From Hydrogenophaga sp. PAMC20947 (GTDB taxonomy: Bacteria > Pseudomonadota > Gammaproteobacteria > Burkholderiales > Burkholderiaceae_C), in contig NZ_CP039252.1 in NCBI RefSeq assembly GCF_004795855.1, forward strand, positions 4,340,001 to 4,404,000: 64,000 nt of DNA, in the 5' to 3' direction. The translations under genes and the position numbers were made by a program. Below the pieces are notes generated by a model. It ran no database searches, was not told the origin of the DNA, and worked only from the letters and a program-made list of their open reading frames with translations. Position 1 is the first letter of the stretch. Each line of letters starts with the position of its first letter. This document shows, piece by piece, positions 35,877-43,530 of the stretch.

Positions 35877-36566
35877 ATGGCGGCCGGACTTTTCATGACC
35901 TTACCTGTCAACTTTGACAGCGTGGGGGTGGACGCCATCCTCGCGGACTGGCTGTGCGCTTTGGCCGAGCACGGCGTTGATGCGGTGGCGGTGTTGGGCC
36001 CCAATCCGACGGGCGGTCGAGACGATCGCGAAGTGCTCGCGGTTCATCCTCCCAGGCTGCTGGGGCCTGCCCAGGCGCTGGCCGAGAGCCGGGAGTTTGG
36101 CGCCAGCTGGCGGGACAGCGACGCGCCCTTGGTGGCCTGGCAAGATATTTCCAAATCGGCCTACATGGAGCATGCCGGTCGCTGGCGCCGGCTCTGGCTC
36201 GCGCATGGCCACCAGACGCTGGTGCGCGTGGCCTTTCCCTTGGCGGCCGGCCGCTCGTTTGAATGCTTCATGTTCAGTTCGCGGACGTTTGGCGACCGCT
36301 CCGAGGCTGCGGCACTGGCGTGGTCCGCCTTCAACATCTGGCCCATGCTGCGCCGGGCCATTGCCGAGAAACGCCTCAGCTTGAGCCCTCGTGAGCTTGA
36401 AAGTCTGAATCTGGCGTTTGAAGGGCTGACGGCGCGGGAAACCGCGGGCCGGATGGACTGCTCTGAGCGAACGGTCAACTACCACCTGGCCAACGCCATG
36501 GCGAAACTGAAGACCGACAACAAGCTGGCGGCGGTGCAGCGGGCTTGCTGGATCGGTCTTATCTGA
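35877..36566 (+). CDS. LuxR-type transcriptional regulator (quorum-sensing solo)
   Basis: 229 residues. The C-terminal HTH is of the quorum-sensing LuxR kind: [20 protein letters not shown], then [20 protein letters not shown] and a closing [11 protein letters not shown]. The N-terminal 150 residues fit the autoinducer-binding fold in size, but the invariant Trp-x3-Tyr and Asp-Pro pair of acyl-homoserine-lactone receptors is not clear (DAPLVAW is the nearest), so the ligand may differ. There is no LuxI gene in the window. Two starts are possible (35877 or 35895); neither has a good ribosome site. It is divergent from the kinase gene. Confidence 0.82.
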   Translation: MAAGLFMTLPVNFDSVGVDAILADWLCALAEHGVDAVAVLGPNPTGGRDDREVLAVHPPRLLGPAQALAESREFGASWRDSDAPLVAWQDISKSAYMEHAGRWRRLWLAHGHQTLVRVAFPLAAGRSFECFMFSSRTFGDRSEAAALAWSAFNIWPMLRRAIAEKRLSLSPRELESLNLAFEGLTARETAGRMDCSERTVNYHLANAMAKLKTDNKLAAVQRACWIGLI

Positions 36567-36642
36567 TCCGCGGTCGGGGTGTGTTGTCGCTCATGGTGCA
36601 GTGTGCCCAAGGGTCCGTGCGCGGCTTCGTCATAATGCGCCC

Positions 36643-37404
36643 ATGACTTTTCTGGCCCTGGACGTTGGGAACACCCGTTTGAAATGGGCGTTGTACGAGG
36701 AATCTCGGGTGGGAGCCCGACTTCTGGCGCATGGTGCGCAATTCCTTGAAAACATTGAAACCCTGGCGGAAGGCGACTGGTGTGCCTTGCCAGAGCCTTC
36801 TGCTGTACTGGGGTGTGTGGTGGCGGGCGACGCCGTGAAGCGCCGCGTGCAGGAGCAATTGGAGCTGTGGGACGCAGACCCTCGGTGGGTGATCTCCAGC
36901 GCCGAAGAGGCCGGCCTGACCAACGGCTATGACCACCCGGCCCGGCTGGGTTCGGACCGTTGGGTGGCCATGATCGGTGCCCGCCAGCGGGTGCTCGCGT
37001 CGGGCCCGGCGCGTCCTTGTATCGTGGTGATGGTGGGCACGGCGGTCACGGTCGAAGGCATTGACACACACGGCAGGTTCCTGGGGGGCATCATTTTGCC
37101 CGGGCACGGCATCATGTTGCGGGCGCTGGAGTCCGGCACGGCGGGTCTGCATGTGCCCACGGGCGATGTGCGTGACTTCCCAACCAACACCAGCGATGCC
37201 CTGACCAGCGGCGGCACGTTTGCCATTGCCGGCGCGGTGCAGCGCATGGTCGATAACCTGCAGCGCCGTTGTGGCCAGACACCTGTGGTTTACATGACCG
37301 GCGGCGCAGGCTGGAAAATGGCCCCCAGCATGTCCACCCCCTGTGAGCTGGTCGACAGCCTGATCTTTGACGGCCTGTTGGAAGTTGCAAACCGGCGGTT
37401 TTAG
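36643..37404 (+). CDS. coaX: Type III pantothenate kinase
   Basis: First step of coenzyme A synthesis: ATP-dependent phosphorylation of pantothenate. The ASKHA-fold motifs are present: [14 protein letters not shown] at the start, [12 protein letters not shown] near 105, [10 protein letters not shown] near 135 and [15 protein letters not shown] next to it, with a C-terminal [11 protein letters not shown]. 253 residues; start at the ATG at 36643. It faces the wax synthase gene, and the 260 bases between them carry an inverted pair of dyad repeats. Confidence 0.92.
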   Translation: MTFLALDVGNTRLKWALYEESRVGARLLAHGAQFLENIETLAEGDWCALPEPSAVLGCVVAGDAVKRRVQEQLELWDADPRWVISSAEEAGLTNGYDHPARLGSDRWVAMIGARQRVLASGPARPCIVVMVGTAVTVEGIDTHGRFLGGIILPGHGIMLRALESGTAGLHVPTGDVRDFPTNTSDALTSGGTFAIAGAVQRMVDNLQRRCGQTPVVYMTGGAGWKMAPSMSTPCELVDSLIFDGLLEVANRRF

Positions 37405-37405
37405 G

Positions 37406-37486
37406 GTCCCCCCGCGCCGCCTGCGGCGTCACCCCCCAGGGGGGCGGCACTGGCCGACTGGCAGAGCCAGATCGGCGGTGCCCTGG
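37406..37486 (+). repeat. GC-rich dyad repeat (family A), first of an inverted pair
   Basis: Begins just past coaX with CCCCCGCGCCGCCTGCGGCG, then CACCCCCCAGGGGGGCGGCA, then CTGGC...GAGCC. It reads the same way as the copies at 57562 and 60643. The matching inverted copy is at 37590-37664. Confidence 0.75.
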
Positions 37487-37589
37487 GATCGCGCGGCCTG
37501 CGGGACGCTCGAAGCGCGCTGCGCACGCGAATCACCCGGCTAACAATGAATGCATGCGGTCGAACGGTCCGAAGGCCGATTGACCCCGG

Positions 37590-37664
37590 GGCACAGTGGA
37601 ACCGGCTTTGCCGGGCCGCCAGTGCCGCCCCCTGGGGGGTGACGCCGCAGGCGGCGCGGGGGGG
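37590..37664 (-). repeat. GC-rich dyad repeat (family A), inverted copy
   Basis: The reverse complement repeats the 37406 copy almost base for base through CCGCGCCGCCTGCGGCGTCA and on to CGGCACTGGC. About 100 bases separate the pair. Lying between convergent genes, the pair could fold into one long hairpin and act as a bidirectional terminator. That is inference. Confidence 0.75.
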
Positions 37665-39218
37665 TCAATCTCCCCACGGCAACATCAACGTCACCATGAG
37701 CAGGCGCTGGAACTCGGGCTCAAAGGCATCGATGATGCGCTGGGGGTCGGGGCACAGTGTGGTGTCGGCAATGACGCCAAACTGCACGCCGCCGCCATAG
37801 CTCAGGATCGAAACCCCCAGGCCCACGGTGCCCGTCTGGGGCACCCAGACCATGGTCTGCTCCAGGGTGGAACCACAGACCTGCAACTTGGTGCCCGGAC
37901 CGGGTACGTTGGTCATCACGGCGGTGGTCTTGCGGCCAAATATGGCGAGCATGGCGTCTTGGGCCGGTTTGACCAGCAGACCTGCGATCGACAGCAAGCC
38001 GAACGTCAGCAAGGGCTGCATGCTGCCTTTGAGTTCGTTCATGCGTGAGCGCACCTCGAACACGCGCTCGATGGGGTTGTCGAGCCCGATGGGCAGCACC
38101 AGTGGCACCAGCCCAAAGCGGTTGCCGAGCTTCCAGGCGTCTTCCATCGAGCGCAGATTGATGGGCACCATGGCGCGGATTTCCTGCCCCTGGGTATCGT
38201 CCCCCAGATCGCGCAGGTAGGTGCCGATGGCGCCGGCCACGCAACTCAGGAGCACGTCATTGACCGAGCAGTTCAGCGCCTTGCCGATCGCCTTGACCTC
38301 GTCCAGCGGGATGGGCTCACACCAGGCCACGCGTTTGGTGGTGCCGGGTGTGCCCTTGAGGCGGGTGGGCGAATCGTCGGGCATCAAGGCCAGGGCGGCC
38401 AGATCGCTGGCGAGTTGGGCGCCCGTGCGCGCCAGGTTCATGGCCTGGCCCAGCGTGTCGCTGAAGCCCTGTTGGGGTGAAGCCATGAGCGCAATCGATT
38501 TGGCCGCGCCACCACCGGCGGCATCCAGGGCGCGCGCCGTGAGATCCCCAAATGGGCGGATCAGGGTGTCGACCACCCAGTCCTCAGCGGCGCCCGCGGC
38601 ACTGCGCTGGCGGTGCGAGGGTTTGCGCTGGGGCGGTAGTCCACCACCATCCGCGAGGCTCATCATCACGCTGATCAGCGCAATGCCGTCGGCGATGCAG
38701 TGGTGGATGCGGGCGATCAAGGCCGAGCCACCGTCGTAGTCTTCGACGAGTTCGAACTGCCAGCGGGGATGCATGGGGTCCAGGGGCTGCATGGCCAGAT
38801 GGGCCACACGTTCCTGCAGCGCGGCCTGGGCGCTTTGCCCCGGTTGCTGCTGGAGTGGCAGGCAGGTCACGTGGCGAGCCAGATCAAAGTGAGGATCGTC
38901 CACCCAGTGTGCGCCTGCGGCGTCTTCCCGGGCCACCTGTACAAAGCGGCGGTAGGGCGGCAAACGATCGTGTATGCGTTGGCTCAGCGCCGCGTGCTGG
39001 ATGCCCGGACGCAGAATCCACACGCCCAGGATCATCATGAGGTTGCTGGGCGAGTCCATGCGCAGCCAGGCGGTGTCGACCTTGCTCATGCGCTCACCTT
39101 CGAACCCCAGCGCACCCATCAGTCCCTGCCCCATGGGTTTGCCGGGCTGTGCGTCTGGCGCCGGCGCTGCCGTGGGGCTGCGCCGCTGGGTATTGGCTCG
39201 GGTGACGCGCTGGACCAT
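37665..39218 (-). CDS. Wax ester synthase/diacylglycerol acyltransferase (WS/DGAT)
   Basis: Esterifies fatty alcohols or diacylglycerols with acyl-CoA. The catalytic HHxxxDG appears as HHCIADG at residues 172-178, preceded by the substrate-binding ERVAHLAMQPLDPMHPRWQF region. Near the C-terminus, VMTNVPGPGTKLQVCG and MGVSILSYGGGVQFGV-type sequence are normal. 517 residues from the ATG at 39218, which has AGGAG six bases upstream; a frame from 39278 would start in unlikely sequence. A fatty acyl reductase able to supply the alcohol is encoded at 50834. Confidence 0.88.
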   Translation of the reverse strand: MVQRVTRANTQRRSPTAAPAPDAQPGKPMGQGLMGALGFEGERMSKVDTAWLRMDSPSNLMMILGVWILRPGIQHAALSQRIHDRLPPYRRFVQVAREDAAGAHWVDDPHFDLARHVTCLPLQQQPGQSAQAALQERVAHLAMQPLDPMHPRWQFELVEDYDGGSALIARIHHCIADGIALISVMMSLADGGGLPPQRKPSHRQRSAAGAAEDWVVDTLIRPFGDLTARALDAAGGGAAKSIALMASPQQGFSDTLGQAMNLARTGAQLASDLAALALMPDDSPTRLKGTPGTTKRVAWCEPIPLDEVKAIGKALNCSVNDVLLSCVAGAIGTYLRDLGDDTQGQEIRAMVPINLRSMEDAWKLGNRFGLVPLVLPIGLDNPIERVFEVRSRMNELKGSMQPLLTFGLLSIAGLLVKPAQDAMLAIFGRKTTAVMTNVPGPGTKLQVCGSTLEQTMVWVPQTGTVGLGVSILSYGGGVQFGVIADTTLCPDPQRIIDAFEPEFQRLLMVTLMLPWGD

Positions 39219-39546
39219 GAATTCTCCTGATGGCGGGCCGCGACGCAGGTCAAGGTCGAAGGCTGGTCGGGCCGGCACGGGTTGGGTGTGTCAGTCTATT
39301 TTGCCGCCAGTCTTAACCGTAAGATACAGGGCGAGCCCTGATACCGATCCGCCTTTAAAGCAATGCAGCGTTGTCGGCACTTGCCGTGCTAGGGCGCGGC
39401 AAGGCCTTTCGCCTTGTTCTTTCTTTGAATGCAAATGGGTATGAGTCCCGGATCTGACCGCAGGTGTGCTGCGTGCGCATGGGTCGTTCCGGACTCTTGC
39501 GGCGAACCTTTTCCGATGAATTTGTCTGTTTCACAGGAGCCTTTGC
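39219..39546. other. Divergent gap between WS/DGAT and ACBP genes
   Basis: About 330 bases with no convincing gene. Promoters for both flanking genes must lie here, but I cannot place -10/-35 boxes with confidence. The only structure is a short hairpin, CAAGGC (39400-39405), loop CTTTC, GCCTTG (39411-39416), followed by TTCTTTCTTT, which looks like a weak terminator or attenuator ahead of the ACBP gene. Confidence 0.4.
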
Positions 39547-39801
39547 ATGTCCGATCTGAAGTCCCAATTTGAAGCCGCTGTGGCCAACTCCAAGAACCTG
39601 AGCGAGCGCCCCGACAACGCGACCCTGCTGAAGTTCTATGGCCTGTACAAGCAGGCCACCGCCGGTGACGTCACCGATAAGAAGCCCGGCTTCAGCGACA
39701 TGGTGGGCCGCGCCAAGTGGGACGCCTGGAATGGCCTCAAAGGCACGGCAACCGATGCGGCCCAGCAGCAGTACATCGACCTGATCGAGTCTTTGCGCTG
39801 A
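39547..39801 (+). CDS. Acyl-CoA-binding protein
   Basis: Small cytosolic four-helix protein of 84 residues that holds long-chain acyl-CoA. The ACBP pattern is complete: LKSQFEAAV, RPDNATLLKFYGLYKQAT, GDVTDKKPGFSDM, RAKWDAWNGLKG and AQQQYIDLIESL. The ribosome site AGGAG is 8 bases before the ATG. Bacterial ACBPs are uncommon outside certain groups; here it lies beside the WS/DGAT and near PHA genes, suggesting an acyl-CoA buffer for storage lipid synthesis. Confidence 0.92.
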   Translation: MSDLKSQFEAAVANSKNLSERPDNATLLKFYGLYKQATAGDVTDKKPGFSDMVGRAKWDAWNGLKGTATDAAQQQYIDLIESLR

Positions 39802-39819
39802 GCCGGTCCCTGCCTGAGG

Positions 39820-39863
39820 CCCGCCTGAAATGCCTCGTTGCGGGGTTTTCAGGCGGGTTTTTT
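39820..39863 (+). terminator. Rho-independent terminator after the ACBP gene
   Basis: Arms CCCGCCTGAAA (39820-39830) and TTTCAGGCGGG (39847-39857), then six T from 39858. The U-run is on the plus strand only, so it serves the acbp transcript. It also overlaps the last codons of the convergent PHA gene. Confidence 0.85.
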
Positions 39864-40172
39864 CTTGCGCGCTGCCGGTTTCTTGGCCGCCAGCAAGTCG
39901 TCCAGATTTTTGACGATCTCGCTTTCGATGCGGTCCTTGAAGGCGCCGAGCAGAAATCCCAGCTGGGCATTCAATTCAAAGTGATCGCTGCACACGCGCA
40001 GACTCCCCTTGACGCCTGAACGGCTGAACTCCACTTCGTCTTCGTCCTCCCCCTCGGCGTAGGCGCAGGCCATGTCAAATTCCGATTCGGCCTGCTCGGC
40101 CCATTGCCAGGCGACCTTGCGCGCGCCCTTCAGTCCGAGTTCGTGGTGGCGGTGGATGTGGATGTCGGCCAT
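39849..40172 (-). CDS. Polyhydroxyalkanoate-system (granule-associated) small protein
   Basis: Protein of 107 residues of the PHA_gran_rgn family (PF09650). It has the leading DIHIHRHHELGLKGARKVAW and a cystatin-like middle (VEFSRSGVKGSLRVCSDHFE), and ends in an AAKKPAARKKKPA tail. The family is found near PHA synthesis and phasin genes; its biochemical role is not established. The last codons overlap the ACBP terminator. Confidence 0.82.
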   Translation of the reverse strand: MADIHIHRHHELGLKGARKVAWQWAEQAESEFDMACAYAEGEDEDEVEFSRSGVKGSLRVCSDHFELNAQLGFLLGAFKDRIESEIVKNLDDLLAAKKPAARKKKPA

Positions 40173-40210
40173 GATGAGGTGAGGTGTTCTCGATAAAGCT
40201 TTAGCGAATG

Positions 40211-41386
40211 CTACTGCGGGGGTGAAAGGGGGCTGATGGCAGCGCTGCTGGCTGGCGAGACCAGTGCTTGCAACCGGGCGTGGCGCTGTTCTGGTGGCTG
40301 TTGAGCCAGGTCGCGAACCGCATCATAGAACCGGACGAAGTCCTGGCCCTCGCGCTGGAACAGGGCTTCAAAAGCGGGCACCAGATCGTCGTAGGCGGCC
40401 TGTGCGCCAAAGCTGGCGTTGTTGGCCCTTTTGACCCAGGCGTCGTAGCCGCTGTAGCCTTCCCATCGTTCGCGCAGTGCAGCATAGCGCGCCTGGAACT
40501 GGGCCATGGCTTGTGCCTTCGCCGTCTGTTTGCTGGCCTCGCTGGTCAATGCGTCTTTGTAGATGGCCGCCAGCTGGTCGCGTGTCTCGCGTGTCAGGGC
40601 GCGAAATTCACGGCGGCGGGCGTCGAACGTTTCGTATCGCTCACGCGCTGCGGGCGTGGATTGCGCGAGCCAGCGCGCACCCCCCAGCCGCTCAACTGCG
40701 GTCGCAAACGATTCGTTGAAGGCGGTGTCGCCTGCGGCATAGACCACCTGGTGGGCCAGCTCGTGAAACAGCAGGCGGGCGAGTTCGCCTTCGGGGTAGC
40801 CGATGAAGGTGTTGAGCAGCGGGTCGCCGCCCATCCAGTTGGTCCAGCCGAGCGTGGAGTAGGCGGGAACGGGGTAAACCGCCACCTCCAGAGCTGCGGG
40901 CAAGGTGCGGGCGAAGGCCTCGGCGTGGGTTTCGTCGAAATAGCCCCGGTAACCCACACAACCCACCACAGGAAAGCACCAGCGCTCCAGCGTGAGCGAC
41001 AGGTCAGGCGCGGCCACCACGTTGTAGACCGCCGCTTTGCGCTTCAGGTCGGCGTAGCGCTGGTAGCTGGGGCTGTCGGGCAAATGCAGGGTCTGCACAC
41101 CGAAAGTCCGCATGCGCTGGGTCAGGGCCAGTCGCTCGCGCAGGGTTTCCGGGGTGTGGCTGTCGGCGATCCATTCGCTGACCGGTTTGGCCGCCTGCAG
41201 GATCTTCAGGTGGCCAGAAACGGATTGCCAGTAGTAGCCCAGGCCAGTGGTGGTGCCGGCGCAACCAGAGAGCAGTGTGGCAGCGAGGACCACACCGCGT
41301 GCACGCCATGGGACCCGCTTTGCCGGGCCGCAGGCGTGGTCCCCCAGGCAGGGGGCGGCAGCGCGGAGCGGCGCAGGGGGGGTCAT
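40211..41386 (-). CDS. Predicted zinc aminopeptidase lipoprotein (DUF2265-type)
   Basis: Secreted metallopeptidase of 391 residues. The zinc motif HELAH is in LLFHELAHQVVYAAGD, with the third ligand in NESFATAVERLG. A lipobox, ATLLSGCAG, places the acylated Cys at residue 42. The start overlaps the stop of the molybdopterin gene by 4 bases (ATGA). Odd: residues 1-27 are encoded by a copy of the family A dyad repeat. No downstream in-frame start leaves a working signal peptide, since a GTG at codon 32 leaves only ten residues before Cys42. The repeat therefore appears to supply the basic n-region. Confidence 0.8.
   Translation of the reverse strand: MTPPAPLRAAAPCLGDHACGPAKRVPWRARGVVLAATLLSGCAGTTTGLGYYWQSVSGHLKILQAAKPVSEWIADSHTPETLRERLALTQRMRTFGVQTLHLPDSPSYQRYADLKRKAAVYNVVAAPDLSLTLERWCFPVVGCVGYRGYFDETHAEAFARTLPAALEVAVYPVPAYSTLGWTNWMGGDPLLNTFIGYPEGELARLLFHELAHQVVYAAGDTAFNESFATAVERLGGARWLAQSTPAARERYETFDARRREFRALTRETRDQLAAIYKDALTSEASKQTAKAQAMAQFQARYAALRERWEGYSGYDAWVKRANNASFGAQAAYDDLVPAFEALFQREGQDFVRFYDAVRDLAQQPPEQRHARLQALVSPASSAAISPLSPPQ
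41308..41386 (-). repeat. GC-rich dyad repeat (family A) forming the 5' end of a lipoprotein gene
   Basis: In minus-strand reading: CCCCCCTGCGCCGCTCCGCG, then CCCCCTGCCTGGGGGA, then GCGGCCCGGCAAAGCGGGTC, matching the family A layout at 37590 and 52826. It begins right at the ATG of the aminopeptidase gene. Confidence 0.65.
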
Positions 41387-43437
41387 TGGCCTTCCACTTC
41401 AACCAGGCAATCGTAGAACACGGGCCCGTGACCCATGTCGGTCAGGCGCTGGCTGGTGAGCTGGTTCACGTTGGTGCCATCCAGACCCAGCTTGCGCCAC
41501 CAGACGCCCAGACCGTTGACCACTCCGGGCCTGGCCCGTTTGGAGATTTTTACCTTGCAGTGGTGGACGCCTCTGTCGTTGAACACCCGCACCACCTGGC
41601 CGCTTTCAATGCCCCGCGAAGCGGCATCATCGGCGTGCATCTCCAGCAGCGGCTCGCCTTCCATGTCGCGCAGGCTCTTCACATTGACAAAGCTGGAATT
41701 GAGGAAATTCCGCGCTGGGGGCGAGATCATGGCCAGGGGATGGCGCGCGTCGCTGCCAGCGGTTTCGTGGTTGGGCAGGTGATCGGGCAGGGGATCGATG
41801 CCCTGTGCGGCCAGGCGGCTGCTGGCGAACTCGCACCGCCCGGAGGGCGTGGGAAATCCGCCCTGGGCAAAGGGTGCTTCCGGCACCGACAGCGTCGCAT
41901 AACCTTGGGTCAGCAGGGTGTCGAAGTCCACGGCATCGCCAAAAGCGGTGCGGCACAAAGTCAGATCGTCGTCGCTGAAGCAGGCCTCGTCGAAGCCCAT
42001 GTGGGCGGCCAGGGCGCGGAAAATATCGGCGTTGCTGCGGGCCTGGCCTTGTGGTTCGATGGCCGGACGGTTCAGCAAGACATCGGTGTGGCCGTAGGCC
42101 GCGTGCACATCCCAGTGTTCGAGTTGGGTGGTGGCGGGCAAGATGAAGTCGGCGTAGTCGGCCGTGTCGGTCTGAAAGTGCTCGAGCACCACGGTGAACA
42201 GGTCTTCGCGCTCGAACCCTTTGACCACCTGGCCGGAGTCCGGGGCCACGGCCACCGGGTTGCTGTTGTAGACGATCAAGGCTTCTATCCTGGGGCCGAA
42301 CTCGGGCGAAGCCACGCGTTGCAGGTCGTCACCGATGCTGATCATGTTGATCAGGCGCGGCGTGCGGCCGGCCAGCAAGTCGGGGCGGTGCAGCGCCGCA
42401 CGCTGGATCGGGAAATGGCCGCTGGACGACAGCAACATTCCGCCTGCGCGGTGCCGCCAGGCGCCGATCAAAGCCGGCAGGCACGCCACCGCGCGCACAG
42501 CGTTGCCACCGCCGCGCACGCGTTGCATGCCGTAGTTCAGACGGATCGCGGCGGGACGGGTGGTGCCGTAGGCGCGCGCCAGATCGATGATCTGTTGTGC
42601 CGGGATGCCGCACACCTCGGCCGCCCGTTCGGGGGGCCATTGCAGGGCCCGTTCGCGCAGGCTTTCCCAGCCCAGGGTGTGTTGCTGGATGTAGTCGTGG
42701 TCCAGCCAATCGTGGGTGATGAGCTGGTGCATGAGCGACAGCGCCAGGGCCGCATCGGTACCTGGGCGCAGGGCGATGTGTTCGTGGCATTTTTCGGCGG
42801 TTTCAGATCGGCGCGGATCGATGCACACCAGGCGGGCCCCGTTGCGCTTGGCTTGTTGGGCCACACGCCAGAAGTGGAGGTTGCTGGCGATGGAGTTGCT
42901 GCCCCAGATCAGGATCAGCTGGCTTTCAGCGAAATGCTCCAGTTTCATGCCGACTTTGGCGCCCAGGGTGGCCATGAGGGCCTCTCCGCCCGCGCTGGAA
43001 CAGATCGTGCGTTCGAGGTGGGACGCACCCAGGCGGTTGAAAAATCGAGCGGCCATGCCCTCGCTCTGAACCTGTCCCATGGTGCCGGCATAGCTGTAGG
43101 GCAGGATGGCCTGAGGGTCCTGGGCGGCAATGGATTTCAGGCGTTCGGCGATGGTCTGCAGCGCCTCCCCCCAGCTCACTGGCGCGAACTGCCCGCTGCC
43201 TTTGGGGCCCACCCTTTTGAGCGGATGCAGGAGGCGCTCGGGGTGGTAGGTGCGCTCGGTGTACCGCGAGACCTTGGTGCACAGGGCGCCATCGGTGTGT
43301 TGGTGGTCGGGGTTGCCTTGCACGCGGATGGCCACGCCGTCTTCGACGGTGGTGATCAAGGCGCAGGTGTCGGGGCAATCGTGGGGGCATGCGCCGCGCA
43401 CTGTGCTGTGGCGACCGCTGGTTTCTGCGGATGTCAT
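41383..43437 (-). CDS. Molybdopterin oxidoreductase (formate dehydrogenase/BisC-like)
   Basis: Mo/W-bis-MGD enzyme of 684 residues. An N-terminal 4Fe-4S site is shown by CPHDCPDTC (with a fourth Cys in GALCTKVSRY). HLERTICSSAGGEALMATLG holds a Cys that is likely the metal ligand. There is no signal peptide or Tat motif, so it should be cytoplasmic. The C-terminal dinucleotide-binding domain (SGQVVRVFNDRGVHHCKVKI) is present. No electron-transfer or membrane partner is encoded beside it. Substrate unknown. The chain is shorter than formate dehydrogenase H. Confidence 0.82.
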   Translation of the reverse strand: MTSAETSGRHSTVRGACPHDCPDTCALITTVEDGVAIRVQGNPDHQHTDGALCTKVSRYTERTYHPERLLHPLKRVGPKGSGQFAPVSWGEALQTIAERLKSIAAQDPQAILPYSYAGTMGQVQSEGMAARFFNRLGASHLERTICSSAGGEALMATLGAKVGMKLEHFAESQLILIWGSNSIASNLHFWRVAQQAKRNGARLVCIDPRRSETAEKCHEHIALRPGTDAALALSLMHQLITHDWLDHDYIQQHTLGWESLRERALQWPPERAAEVCGIPAQQIIDLARAYGTTRPAAIRLNYGMQRVRGGGNAVRAVACLPALIGAWRHRAGGMLLSSSGHFPIQRAALHRPDLLAGRTPRLINMISIGDDLQRVASPEFGPRIEALIVYNSNPVAVAPDSGQVVKGFEREDLFTVVLEHFQTDTADYADFILPATTQLEHWDVHAAYGHTDVLLNRPAIEPQGQARSNADIFRALAAHMGFDEACFSDDDLTLCRTAFGDAVDFDTLLTQGYATLSVPEAPFAQGGFPTPSGRCEFASSRLAAQGIDPLPDHLPNHETAGSDARHPLAMISPPARNFLNSSFVNVKSLRDMEGEPLLEMHADDAASRGIESGQVVRVFNDRGVHHCKVKISKRARPGVVNGLGVWWRKLGLDGTNVNQLTSQRLTDMGHGPVFYDCLVEVEGQ

Positions 43438-43530
43438 GAAGTCTGTAAGTTGTTGTAAGCTGCGAGGCGCTCGAGATCTGAGGCGCTGTTTGAGCAGTCA
43501 GGTGCATCAGAATATCAGGAGAAAAACGAT

